Below are positions 42,548 to 51,279 of a stretch of DNA of 64,000 bases, one piece after another. Origin of the DNA: Spelaeicoccus albus (lineage in GTDB: Bacteria; Actinomycetota; Actinomycetes; Actinomycetales; Brevibacteriaceae); the NCBI RefSeq assembly GCF_013409065.1, contig NZ_JACBZP010000001.1:1674001-1738000 (forward strand), given 5' to 3'. A model generated the notes under the pieces. It did no database searches. It was not told the origin of the DNA and saw only the letters and a list, made by a program, of their open reading frames with translations. Each line of letters begins with the position of its first letter. Position 1 is the stretch's first letter. The position numbers were made by a program, and so were the translations under genes.

Positions 42548-42961
42548 TCACATCGCGGCCTGAGCACGTAAAAACTCGGCCACCGCCGGATAATCGTCAT
42601 CGATCGAACGGGCGGCGGCCCGCAGATCGGACGGTGACGGGCGGACGGCGTGCAGTTGGCTTTGCCGCATGACCGGGCGGCTCGCTTGAATCCGGGCCAG
42701 CAATTCTTCGGCGGCATCCGGCGATCGACCCTCGGCCCCGTCGAGGAGCTCTTCGAGCATGACGAGTCGTTCGTAGACGGCCGGGTTTCCGATCTTCACC
42801 CGCCTGGCGCCGGTCAGTTGGCTGAGCATCGGAGCCGAGAGCCCGAGAATTTCTGCAAGCCGTGCCTGAGTCAACGACAGACCGGCCTTGACCCTGCCGA
42901 AGCGTTCGCTGAGCGGCTCGCCGTACAGCGCCTCTTGCGCCCGGGTGACGCCGTGGGGCAT
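42548..42961 (-). CDS. Helix-turn-helix DNA-binding protein (XRE-like)
   Basis: A 137-residue protein starting at ATG 42961. An HTH of XRE type spans about residues 20-60 (LTQARLAEILGLSAPMLSQL, shown to its recognition helix). The C-terminal half is helical and acidic, ending PAVAEFLRAQAAM. It resembles small actinobacterial DNA-binding proteins without a ligand domain. It lies between the NSAR-type operon and the serine hydrolases on the same strand. Its target is unknown. Confidence 0.72.
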   Translation of the reverse strand: MPHGVTRAQEALYGEPLSERFGRVKAGLSLTQARLAEILGLSAPMLSQLTGARRVKIGNPAVYERLVMLEELLDGAEGRSPDAAEELLARIQASRPVMRQSQLHAVRPSPSDLRAAARSIDDDYPAVAEFLRAQAAM

Positions 42962-43165
42962 GTCGAACGGGGTCCCCGCTACGTCGACACGTCCGAGCCG
43001 ACGGTGAAACCCGCCGCGGCCACGCACTCGTCCGATGCGCAGTCCGGCCGCGGCGGACGGTATCGCGCTCCCGCAGTGGCCGGGACCGCTATCGGGCTGC
43101 TGTTTCTGATAGCGATCATCGCGGTCGGAGTGCCGATCCTCAGAGGACGCGGACGTCGGTCGTGA
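42953..43165 (+). CDS. Possible small single-TM membrane protein
   Basis: A 70-residue frame from GTG 42953 with a hydrophilic N-terminus, one hydrophobic segment (GTAIGLLFLIAIIAVGVPIL) and a basic end (RGRGRRS), as expected for a membrane-anchored small protein. Third codon positions are mostly G or C. It overlaps the start of the HTH gene by nine bases and the end of the enolase gene by 26, and I see no clear ribosome-binding site. It could be real or chance. Confidence 0.35.
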   Translation: MGHVERGPRYVDTSEPTVKPAAATHSSDAQSGRGGRYRAPAVAGTAIGLLFLIAIIAVGVPILRGRGRRS

Positions 43166-44273
43166 CCTCGCGCATCACCTCCGGCAACGGCTCGGCGCCG
43201 ATGCCCGGACCTGTCGGCACCTGCATCCGCCCGCCCGAGGCGACGAACGGCTCGGTGATGTCCGTGGCATAAAACCTGGACGACGACGAGATGTCGCCGG
43301 GCAAGGTGAAACCGGGCAATGCGGCCAGAGCGATATTGGCGGCGCGCCCGATGCCCGTCTCGAGCATGCCGCCGCACCACACGGCCACTCCGAGCGCACG
43401 GGCCAGATCGTGGATCTTGCGTGCTTCCAGGTAGCCGCCGACTCGCCCGGCCTTGATGTTGATGACCGCTGCTGCGCCGAGGCTGATGGCATCCGCCGCC
43501 GACTCGGCCGACACTATCGACTCGTCCAAACACATGGGCGTCGACATTTCCGCGGCCAGCTTGGCGTGCTGGCGAATATCCGCTTCGCCGAGGGGCTGCT
43601 CGATCAAGAGCAGGTTGAACTCGTCGAGCCTGCGGAGCAGCGGCGCATCCACCAGCGTGAACGCGGCATTCGCATCCACCTGCAGCGGCAACCGGTAGCC
43701 GAATCGCTCACGGATGGCGCGCACCGGCTCGATGTCCCAGCCCGGCTTGATCTTGATCTTGATACGCGCATAACCCTCGTCGAGATAGCCGCCGACCCGG
43801 TCGAGCAGTTCGGGAATCGAATCTTGGATGCCGACGGAGACGGCCGACGGGACGGACGTACGAGTCGCGCCCAGATACCGCGCCAATGATTCACCCCGTC
43901 CGTGCAGCTCCGCGTCCAAAATCGCGATTTCCAACGCCGCCTTGGCCATCGGGTGTCCCACGACGTGCCCGAGGATCTCCGAGACCGTCTCGGCAGTGAC
44001 TTCGGTGTGCGATTGCCGCTCCAGCAACGCCGGCGCCAAATAGTGTTCGATGACGTGCCGCGACCCGTCGACGTACTCGCTGGAGTAGAACGGATCGGAG
44101 CCGGACACGCACTCACCCCAGCCCAGGACGTCGCGCACGCCGTCGGCCGTGCGGAACGTCCCGCGCACCTCGACAAGCAGCGCATTGCGCTCGGTCTGCG
44201 TGCTGAACGACGTCGTGAACGGCGCCACCAGCGGCAGCCGAACCGTGTGCAGACGTATTTCCTCGATGTGCAT
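43140..44273 (-). CDS. NSAR/OSBS-subfamily enolase, probable N-succinylamino acid racemase
   Basis: A 377-residue enolase-superfamily enzyme starting at ATG 44273. Catalytic lysines Lys174 (in RIKIKIKPGWD) and Lys274 (INIKAGRVGG), and metal ligands Asp200, Glu225 and Asp250, align at a constant offset with the Amycolatopsis enzyme, so the active site is intact. This subfamily contains o-succinylbenzoate synthase (MenC) and N-succinylamino acid racemase. No menaquinone gene is nearby, whereas a GNAT and an M20 hydrolase precede it, which favours racemisation. It begins two bases after the GNAT stop. Confidence 0.88.
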   Translation of the reverse strand: MHIEEIRLHTVRLPLVAPFTTSFSTQTERNALLVEVRGTFRTADGVRDVLGWGECVSGSDPFYSSEYVDGSRHVIEHYLAPALLERQSHTEVTAETVSEILGHVVGHPMAKAALEIAILDAELHGRGESLARYLGATRTSVPSAVSVGIQDSIPELLDRVGGYLDEGYARIKIKIKPGWDIEPVRAIRERFGYRLPLQVDANAAFTLVDAPLLRRLDEFNLLLIEQPLGEADIRQHAKLAAEMSTPMCLDESIVSAESAADAISLGAAAVINIKAGRVGGYLEARKIHDLARALGVAVWCGGMLETGIGRAANIALAALPGFTLPGDISSSSRFYATDITEPFVASGGRMQVPTGPGIGAEPLPEVMREVTTDVRVL

Positions 44274-44275
44274 GG

Positions 44276-45109
44276 TCAGCCCTCTCCCACTAGATAAAAC
44301 CCGGATTTGTCGAATCCCTGCACGTGCCGCCCCGACTCGAGCAACGACGTGAGCACGTGGCGCAGCGCCAGCCGCCACCGGCCCGCCCGCGCCGGGTCCG
44401 CCGCGCGCACTGCATCGATATCCGGCGGGATTGCCGCGGTCACGACGTCGGCCCCCTCGCCGCACTCGAGCCGCACGTCCGGTTCGCCGTCGGAAATTCT
44501 CAGGACGGCGGGCGCGTCGGCGGGGGCGGGGCGAGCCGCCGCGGCAGTGGCGGACGCCGCATGCAGATCCCACACCAGCAACAGCCTGTCGGTCGGCTGC
44601 CCGGCATTGAACACGTCGTCCAGCGACCCGTAGAAATCGGTCAAATACTCGGCCGGCCGGGCTCCGAGACGGGCAATGTCGAAATAGGCGTTGCGGGCAA
44701 CGAGCGGGTCAAACGTCCAGGAGACTTCGTCGATGCCGCGCGCCAGACACCAGGCCCGCTGATGCAGCTTGAGCGCGCGCCCGATGCCGCGACCGGCCAG
44801 ACGCGGCACGACGCCGGCAATATGCGAATGCAGGCGACGTCCGAGCGGCTCGGCAAAGAAACCGATACACCCGCCGACCGGCTCGCCGTCGCGATAGGCG
44901 GCGGACAGATAATTGCCGGTGTGCGCCATCGCGGTCATCAGCTCGGCCGGCACATGGGTCTCGTTCGGGCCGAGATTCCACACGGCCGACAACATGCGGG
45001 ACACCGGCGCCATCGGCGTCGCAGTGTCGAGCGCGCGGACGACGACGCCTGCGGAGTCGGCAGCCTCGCGCGCTTCCGCTGCAGCATCGTCCCCGGGCGC
45101 GTGCATCAT
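44276..45109 (-). CDS. GNAT-superfamily acyltransferase, candidate D-amino acid N-succinyltransferase
   Basis: A 277-residue protein starting at ATG 45109, overlapping the M20 stop as ATGA. SHIAGVVPRLAGRGIGRALK is the acyl-CoA-binding loop of the GNAT fold (the core is GRGIGRAL), preceded by EPVGGCIGFF. It matches the long GNAT type commonly found next to NSAR genes. In the pathway proposed for Geobacillus, such an enzyme succinylates D-amino acids before racemisation. The C-terminal 80 residues form an additional domain without motif. Activity is inferred from context. Confidence 0.82.
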   Translation of the reverse strand: MMHAPGDDAAAEAREAADSAGVVVRALDTATPMAPVSRMLSAVWNLGPNETHVPAELMTAMAHTGNYLSAAYRDGEPVGGCIGFFAEPLGRRLHSHIAGVVPRLAGRGIGRALKLHQRAWCLARGIDEVSWTFDPLVARNAYFDIARLGARPAEYLTDFYGSLDDVFNAGQPTDRLLLVWDLHAASATAAAARPAPADAPAVLRISDGEPDVRLECGEGADVVTAAIPPDIDAVRAADPARAGRWRLALRHVLTSLLESGRHVQGFDKSGFYLVGEG

Positions 45110-46266
45110 CGGGCACCCGCCCCATCCAGGACATCGGCGACGAGCGCGGCCAGCAGTGCCGTGCGCCCCGGGATCGGATCGATGACGACGTGCTCGTCAT
45201 CGGCGTGCGCGCCGCCGCCGACGGCACCGAGCCCGTCAAGCGTCGGCACCCCCATCCCGGCGGTGAAGTTGCCGTCGGAAGCGCCGCCGACAGCCACCCG
45301 GGACAGCGGGCCGGCGCCGATCCGGTCGGCAAGGCCGCACGCCCGCGTGAACAAGTCGCCGGAGCTGGCCGCTTCCAGCGGCGGACGATTCGGCCCGCCG
45401 TCCACGCTCACCCGGGCGCCGGGAAGCTGCGCGACGAGTCCGTGCATTTGCTCATCCACGCGGTCTTGCTCGGCGATGGTTGCGGCCCGCACGTCGACGG
45501 CGACCCAGGCGGAATCCGGAACCGTGTTGGACGTCGTGCCGCCACCCAGCATTGTCGGGGTCACCGTCGTTCCGGCGTCCGCATCGCCGAACTCGGCGAT
45601 CGCGAGCATGTGCGCGGCCAGCTCGAGGCCGGCGTTCACCCCGTTCTCCGGCTCGAGACCGGCATGCGCAGCAAGGCCCGTCGCGGTGACTGTGTAATTG
45701 GAGGTGCCCTTGCGCTGGGTCTTGATGGCCCCGCCCGGCCCCGAGGCTTCGAGGACGAAGACGGCGTCCGCGTCGGCCGCCTCGGCTTCGATCAACTCGC
45801 GCGACGTCGGCGAGCCGATCTCCTCGTCGCCCGTGACCAGCAGCGTGACGCCGTCCAGCGGGGCCCCATCGGCCATGAGCCCGCCCAGCGCGTAGAACGC
45901 TTGCACGAGCCCGGTCTTCATATCGAAGCAGCCGGGGCCGCGGACAATGCCGTCGGCGCAGACCCACGGATGCGTTTCAAGCGAGCCGATCGGCCACACC
46001 GTGTCGTGATGAGTCAGGATGACGACGCGCCGCGGCCCCGTGCCCAGCCGCCAGCGCAGGTGGACGCGTCCGCCGTTCTCGACGCGCTCCGGAACCGTGC
46101 CGAGATGCTCCGAGCCGACTTGCGCCACCAGGTCCGCGCTGCGGCGTCCGGCCTCGAAATCGGACGTCGGCGACTCGCAGAGAACCAATTGCCGAAGATC
46201 GGCCAGCATGTCCGGCAGGGCCGCGCGGGCCTTGTCGAGTAGCGAGCCGTCGGTTTCATACGTCAT
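45106..46266 (-). CDS. M20-family metallopeptidase/deacylase, candidate N-succinyl-L-amino acid hydrolase
   Basis: A 386-residue dinuclear zinc hydrolase. THHDTVWPIG supplies the first His and Asp, GPGCFDMKTG the bridging Asp, GDEEIGS the catalytic and metal Glu, and GGGAHADDE the last His. The central dimerisation domain begins near residue 180. The family removes acyl groups or residues from amino acids and peptides, as in CPG2 and ArgE. Between a GNAT and an NSAR-type racemase, hydrolysis of N-succinyl-L-amino acids is the best proposal. It overlaps the PucR stop as ATGA. Confidence 0.88.
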   Translation of the reverse strand: MTYETDGSLLDKARAALPDMLADLRQLVLCESPTSDFEAGRRSADLVAQVGSEHLGTVPERVENGGRVHLRWRLGTGPRRVVILTHHDTVWPIGSLETHPWVCADGIVRGPGCFDMKTGLVQAFYALGGLMADGAPLDGVTLLVTGDEEIGSPTSRELIEAEAADADAVFVLEASGPGGAIKTQRKGTSNYTVTATGLAAHAGLEPENGVNAGLELAAHMLAIAEFGDADAGTTVTPTMLGGGTTSNTVPDSAWVAVDVRAATIAEQDRVDEQMHGLVAQLPGARVSVDGGPNRPPLEAASSGDLFTRACGLADRIGAGPLSRVAVGGASDGNFTAGMGVPTLDGLGAVGGGAHADDEHVVIDPIPGRTALLAALVADVLDGAGAR

Positions 46267-47849
46267 GGGGAATCCTTACTGGCCGGGAACAATCGGAGTT
46301 GCAGCATCAACGCGAACCGCTGGTCGACGTCGCCGAGGTCGATCGCGGCGACCTCCTCGATTCGGCGCATGCGGTAGCGGAACGTGTTCTTGTGAATGTG
46401 CATCGAATCGGCCGCACAGCCGACGTCGCCGAAGTAATCGAGCCACGCGCGCAGCGTGGCGACCAATTCGGTCCCGTGGGCGCCGTCGTATCCGTTTAAT
46501 GTCACGAGCGGGCCGGTGAGCTCCTGGCCGAATTCGCCAAGGAAATCCGACATCTTCAGCAGCAGCATGTCGACCTGGACGTCGTCGGACGCCGCGACGG
46601 CCGAGCCGCCCGGCCGGCCGCGCAATACCCGGAGCGTCCAATCGGCCTCGCGCCGCGACGCTTGCAGCCGGGCGACGTCGTCGACGGGCCTGCCGATACC
46701 GATGAATACTCGCGGCGAGGAGCGGATGCGCCGGACGAAATCCCGAGCGCCGTCCCGTACCTGGCCGACGTCCGCGGCCGGCAGCACCGCATAGATGGTC
46801 CGGCCGAGCAATGCTGCCTGCGCGCGGGCGTGCGCCGTTTTCAAGTGCATGGTGAAGACGCCGAACAAGTGTTGCAAGTTCTGCTCGGACGCCGTGTCGT
46901 CCGGATCCGTATCGCCCTGGCCGACGGCCATGACGCACACCGGTCCGCCGGTGACGCCGGCCTGTGCGGCAGCGGCGCGAGCATCGGCGCCTCCCGCCAA
47001 CAACCCCGAGACCAGCGACGTTTGCAGACGCGCCGCCGAATCACGGGTGACGCGGGCCCGCAGCATGGTCATGGCCACGACGCCGGCCGCCTCGGCCAGC
47101 GCCCTGGCGCGCACGGACGGCAGCGGCGCATCGGCGACCACCCAGATCGATCCGAGGATTTCGCCGCCCGCCTGCAATCGCATGACCACCCGGGCACGGA
47201 TGTTGTTCCCGATGGCGTCGACGAAGACCGGCTCGGGGGAGGCGTACACGCGCCGGAATGTGCCGTCGTCGCGCATTCGCGCCTTGAGGTCGTCGGGCAC
47301 TTCGTGGCTCAACACGCTCGCCTTGCGTGCCGGATCGGATTGGCCCTGGTCGGGCGAGAAGGCCACGATGTGCGACGACGTGTCTTCGATCGTGACGGGC
47401 CCTCCCACTATCGCCGCGACCGAATTGGCAAGGGCGAACAGGTCCTCGGGCGACTCGGGCGCCGTCGGCGAGACGTCGGCGACGTCCAACATCGACGACA
47501 GGATCGAGGTGACCTGCATCCAGGAGGCGCCGCGAATCAATTCCAGCAATGCCACGCCGGCCCTGTCTGCTGCCGCAGCGACATCGGCGTCATCGGTCAG
47601 CCGGTCGCGTAAGACGATGCCGGCGGCCCGCGTGCCGGCGACCGTGTCGATCAGCTTGACGGCGGTGGCCGAGTCGGCGACTCCGACGCCCAGCACCAGG
47701 GAATCATCGCCGGGCGGGGCCGGATCGAGCGGATCGTAGACGGTGACCGATGACACGGCCGTCGACATGTCGCCGGGGCCGGCAACGGGCGTCAGCAGGG
47801 TCAGCCCGATTCGGTCGAGCAGGCTGCCGAGAGTCGCCGATCCGGCCAT
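46263..47849 (-). CDS. PucR-family transcriptional regulator
   Basis: A 528-residue regulator. The N-terminal PucR-type sensor covers about residues 1-130, with a GAF-like middle (ARVVMRLQAGGEILGSIWVV, core EILGSIWVV). The C-terminal HTH has MHIHKNTFRYRMRRIEE. PucR-type proteins control purine and amino acid catabolism. It is the first gene of the M20-GNAT-racemase operon, all junctions overlapping or nearly so, and is likely its regulator. The deacylase gene ends four bases upstream of its start. Confidence 0.88.
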   Translation of the reverse strand: MAGSATLGSLLDRIGLTLLTPVAGPGDMSTAVSSVTVYDPLDPAPPGDDSLVLGVGVADSATAVKLIDTVAGTRAAGIVLRDRLTDDADVAAAADRAGVALLELIRGASWMQVTSILSSMLDVADVSPTAPESPEDLFALANSVAAIVGGPVTIEDTSSHIVAFSPDQGQSDPARKASVLSHEVPDDLKARMRDDGTFRRVYASPEPVFVDAIGNNIRARVVMRLQAGGEILGSIWVVADAPLPSVRARALAEAAGVVAMTMLRARVTRDSAARLQTSLVSGLLAGGADARAAAAQAGVTGGPVCVMAVGQGDTDPDDTASEQNLQHLFGVFTMHLKTAHARAQAALLGRTIYAVLPAADVGQVRDGARDFVRRIRSSPRVFIGIGRPVDDVARLQASRREADWTLRVLRGRPGGSAVAASDDVQVDMLLLKMSDFLGEFGQELTGPLVTLNGYDGAHGTELVATLRAWLDYFGDVGCAADSMHIHKNTFRYRMRRIEEVAAIDLGDVDQRFALMLQLRLFPASKDSP

Positions 47850-47853
47850 GGTC

Positions 47854-49389
47854 CTATGCCGCCCGCGCTCCGGCCCCGCGAACGGCCTTGCCGGGGAACG
47901 CGGCGGCGTCCAATTCGCCGTCCGCCACGACCGGCGTCCCGCCCACGAACACGTGCCGGAACCCGGTTGATGGGCGCAAGGAGGTGTAGTCCCCGCGCGC
48001 TGCCACGGTCGCCGGGTCGAATACCGTGAGATCGGCGTCCGCTCCCACTCGGAGACGGCCCTTGGCGCGCATGGCCGGCGCCGCCTCTTCGAGGATCTGC
48101 GCGGGAATGAGCGTGCAGCGACGGATTGCCTCGGGGAGCGTCAGCACGCCGGTGTCGCGCACCAGCCAGCTCAGCGCACGAGCAAAGCACCCGGTGCTGC
48201 GCGGATGGGCGATGAGTCCGGGCGGCAGCGGCCATACGTCGCCGGTGGCGGCGCACTCGGCGGCGTGGCGCTGTGATTCGGTGCCGAAGAACGTCAGCGG
48301 CATCGCATCCGATGCGATAGCGGCGTCCGGGACCGTTTGAGCACGCAGCAGCATCGCTTTATCGGCAGGGTCGCACAGGTCGAACGACTCCAAGACGCAC
48401 AGACCGCCCGGATCATTGGCACGGATTTCGACGAGACGTTCTTCGCTGGCCACGCGTTCGCCGGTCGGCAGGTACGTGATCGACGACGGGGTCATCCGGT
48501 TGCGGCGCAACTCGTCGGGGGCGAGGAACGACGCGCCGATCACCGTCGATCCTGCCGCATAGGGATACGCCTCGGTGGTCACCGGTACGCCGCGCGCCCT
48601 GGCGGCCGCCAGCGACTCGGCGACGGAGTCCGCCAAGTGCCCCGAGGTCGAGTTCATATGACACAGGTGCATTGGCGCGGAATGGGCTTCGGCCTCGGCA
48701 ATGATCTCCTGCGCGGCATCGAGAGCGCTGCCGGGCGGCTCCGCCGACATGGATCGGGCATGGATGAACATCGGCTGGGTCGTCTCGGCGGCCAAATCGG
48801 CCAACCGTCCGAATTCCTCCGCGGTGAAGTCGGGAGCGTATCCGGCGAGCATGCCGATGCCGATGGCGCCGTGGCGCAGTTGCCTCTCGACGAGGTCGAG
48901 GATTCGCCCGATATCCCGGCCGTCCGCCGGTCCGCGCCAGCGGGCGCCGTCCTGGAACTGTTCGAACATGCCCAGGGGGATGCGGAATTCGCGGTCGTCC
49001 TGCGGCCGCACCGCCGGCGCGCCGTCCAGCACGTGCATCCTGGAGTAGACCCATCCGGCCGAAAAGCCGAAATTGAGTGGGCGGCCCTCGCTTTCGGCCC
49101 ATTCGTAATGGTCGGCCACCGGCAGCGCGCCGCCTTCGAGTTCGAGGGAGGTGGTGACGCCGTCCAGCGCTTGTAACCGATGCCCCGAAATGGTTTGAGC
49201 GTGACTGTGCATATCGATGAACCCCGGGGCGACGACGTGGCCGGAGACGTCGATGGTGCGTGCGGCGTCCGCGCGGTCGTCGCCGATGTACGCGACGGTG
49301 CCGCCGCGGATTCCAACGTTCCGGACGCCGTCCAACCCCGATTCGGGGTCGATGACACGTCCGCCGGTCAGCAATACATCCAAGGCCAT
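47854..49389 (-). CDS. N-acyl-D-amino acid deacylase family (N-acyl-D-glutamate deacylase-like)
   Basis: A 511-residue amidohydrolase from ATG 49389; the frame is open 21 codons further. GFIDMHSHAQ is the N-terminal metal motif. The segment LELEGGALPVADHYEW is typical of the D-glutamate deacylase-like group. HARSM and MHLCHMNS give further ligands, and SDAMPL the catalytic Asp. It would release D-amino acids from N-acyl forms in the cytoplasm, feeding the adjacent D-to-L conversion operon. The acyl group and side chain preference are not readable from sequence. Confidence 0.85.
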   Translation of the reverse strand: MALDVLLTGGRVIDPESGLDGVRNVGIRGGTVAYIGDDRADAARTIDVSGHVVAPGFIDMHSHAQTISGHRLQALDGVTTSLELEGGALPVADHYEWAESEGRPLNFGFSAGWVYSRMHVLDGAPAVRPQDDREFRIPLGMFEQFQDGARWRGPADGRDIGRILDLVERQLRHGAIGIGMLAGYAPDFTAEEFGRLADLAAETTQPMFIHARSMSAEPPGSALDAAQEIIAEAEAHSAPMHLCHMNSTSGHLADSVAESLAAARARGVPVTTEAYPYAAGSTVIGASFLAPDELRRNRMTPSSITYLPTGERVASEERLVEIRANDPGGLCVLESFDLCDPADKAMLLRAQTVPDAAIASDAMPLTFFGTESQRHAAECAATGDVWPLPPGLIAHPRSTGCFARALSWLVRDTGVLTLPEAIRRCTLIPAQILEEAAPAMRAKGRLRVGADADLTVFDPATVAARGDYTSLRPSTGFRHVFVGGTPVVADGELDAAAFPGKAVRGAGARAA

Positions 49390-49480
49390 GACTGCCACTT
49401 TACGGTCGGCGACATCCGCAGCCATGGTGCGCCCGCACGATCCCGGTAGCAAAGTGTTGTGCTATTGGACAAGGAAGCGG

Positions 49481-50668
49481 TCAGTCGGGACTGCCTGCCG
49501 GGCCGCGCACGCTATCTCGGATCTTGCCGAATGCCCGGAACAAGGGGGCGGCGAATCGGGCCAGCAACGGCCCCAGGACTGCCATCATCATGACGTAGGT
49601 GGCTGCCAGGGGGCCGATTTGGTTCAGTCCGGCAGTGGTGGCCAGACCCGCGATGACGATATTGAATTCACCGCGCGGTACAAGCATCATGCCGGCACGA
49701 ACACGGCCGGGCAAAGCAATGCCGGCTCGCCCTGCCGACCAGGCACCGACGCCGATCTTGGTGGCGGCCGTGACGAGGACGAGTACCAAGGCAATCAGCA
49801 GAACCGACGGGATGTCGCGCGGATCGGTCCGCAGGCCGAAGAAGACGAAGAAAACGGCGGCGAACAGGTCACGCAGCGGCGTCAGCACGGCACGCGCGCT
49901 TTCGGCGACCTTGCCGGACAGGGCGATGCCGACGAGGAACGCGCCGACGGCGTCCGACACCTGCAACTGCTGCGCGATACCGGCAATGATCAAGACGATG
50001 CCGAAGACGCCCAAGAGCAACAGTTCGTCGCTGTTGGTGAAGATGATCTTGTTGATTGCGCGGCCGAACTTCAACGCGACGATGAGCGCGACCGAGACGG
50101 CTGCCACGGCGATCAACACGGTCAGCGATCCGCCCAAGAAGCCGACGCCGGCCAGCAGCGCCGTCAGGATCGGCAGATAAATTGCCATCGTGAGGTCTTC
50201 GAAGACCAGTAAGGACAGCACGATGGGCGTTTCGCGGTTACCGAGACGACCCAAGTCGGTCAGCAGCTTTGCGGCGATGCCGGACGACGTCGCGTACGTG
50301 ACGCCGGCCATGGCCAGGATTCCGGGGATCGGCCAGCCCAGGATGATGCCGACGATGGCTCCGGGGGCGGCGTTGACGACGAAGTCGACGATGCCGCCCG
50401 GATAGTTGCGGCGGAGATTCGTGATCAGCTCGTCGGCGGAATATTCAAGTCCGAGAAGGAGCAGCAGCAGGATGACGCCGATCTCGGCGCCGACCGAGAT
50501 GAACTCCTCGCTTGTTTCGAGCGGGGCGGCACCGCCGACGCCGAACATCAGCCCGGCAAGCAGATACAGCGGGATCGGCGACAGTTGGATCAGTGCGGCG
50601 AGCCTGCCGAGGATACCGAGTCCGAGGATTATCGCGCCCAGCTCGAGAATGAGAATGGGGGAGCCCAT
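49481..50668 (-). CDS. CPA2-family cation:proton antiporter (KefB/KhtU-like)
   Basis: A 395-residue membrane protein with about 12 TM helices. GVTYATSSGIAAKLL and VLSLLVFEDLTMAIYLP are typical of the Na+/H+ exchanger domain of CPA2. It has no C-terminal TrkA-N domain; the regulatory subunit is a separate gene immediately upstream, eight bases away. The pair resembles KhtTU, a K+(NH4+)/H+ antiporter active at high pH. Ion specificity cannot be read from the sequence. Confidence 0.88.
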   Translation of the reverse strand: MGSPILILELGAIILGLGILGRLAALIQLSPIPLYLLAGLMFGVGGAAPLETSEEFISVGAEIGVILLLLLLGLEYSADELITNLRRNYPGGIVDFVVNAAPGAIVGIILGWPIPGILAMAGVTYATSSGIAAKLLTDLGRLGNRETPIVLSLLVFEDLTMAIYLPILTALLAGVGFLGGSLTVLIAVAAVSVALIVALKFGRAINKIIFTNSDELLLLGVFGIVLIIAGIAQQLQVSDAVGAFLVGIALSGKVAESARAVLTPLRDLFAAVFFVFFGLRTDPRDIPSVLLIALVLVLVTAATKIGVGAWSAGRAGIALPGRVRAGMMLVPRGEFNIVIAGLATTAGLNQIGPLAATYVMMMAVLGPLLARFAAPLFRAFGKIRDSVRGPAGSPD

Positions 50669-50676
50669 ACGCGGCC

Positions 50677-51174
50677 CTAACCGGCAATGATCTGGTCAAC
50701 GCTGGACAAGGCGTCGTCGGTTCCGACCACAATCAGCACGTCGCCGCCTTCAAGGGAGAAATCCGGGGTGGGTGAGGCAATCGCCTCTTGCTCGCGCAGC
50801 ACAGCCACAATCGACGCGCCGGTGCGGGTGCGTACCTTGGCGTCTCCCAGCGGGTGACCGTCATAGGGTGATCCGTGCGCCACCTTGACCTTGTGCGTGC
50901 GCAGGCTCGAGACCTGGTCGGACAAGGTTGCCAATCGCTCGGTCACTCGGTGGGTGCCGAGGAATTCCGCCACCGTGTCGGCCTCCTCGGGCGACAGCGT
51001 CATCGTATTGGAGCACGCATCGGGGTCGTCCCGGTCATAGACAAGGATGTCGCGACGTCCGCTCCGATGCGACACGACACCGATGCGCTGGCCCTTCGCG
51101 GTCATGAAATCGTGCCGTAGCCCGATCCCGGGCAAAGCGGTCTCATTGATTTCAATGGACTCGTCATTGGACAT
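50677..51174 (-). CDS. Antiporter regulatory subunit with TrkA-C domain (KhtT-like)
   Basis: A 165-residue soluble protein starting at ATG 51174, chosen for the strong AAGGGAG six bases upstream. The C-terminal TrkA-C (RCK-C) domain covers about residues 90-165 (TGASIVAVLRE, GGDVLIVVGT). The N-terminal part matches KhtT-type subunits, which bind nucleotides such as c-di-AMP in Bacillus. It should gate the antiporter encoded next. Regulation by a nucleotide is a family inference. Confidence 0.85.
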   Translation of the reverse strand: MSNDESIEINETALPGIGLRHDFMTAKGQRIGVVSHRSGRRDILVYDRDDPDACSNTMTLSPEEADTVAEFLGTHRVTERLATLSDQVSSLRTHKVKVAHGSPYDGHPLGDAKVRTRTGASIVAVLREQEAIASPTPDFSLEGGDVLIVVGTDDALSSVDQIIAG

Positions 51175-51279
51175 TACGTACTCCCTTGACGGAAATTCAC
51201 TTCTCGAGTTCATCATCGCATGCGCCGGACGGCCGGCGGCATGCATCCGGAGTCCGAACAGGTGCCCTAGTATCGTGGC

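Noticed and set aside
43140-44273. Menaquinone biosynthesis gene menC
   Set aside because: No other men gene is in the window, and the GNAT and M20 neighbours point to N-acylamino acid racemisation, though the activity could be dual.
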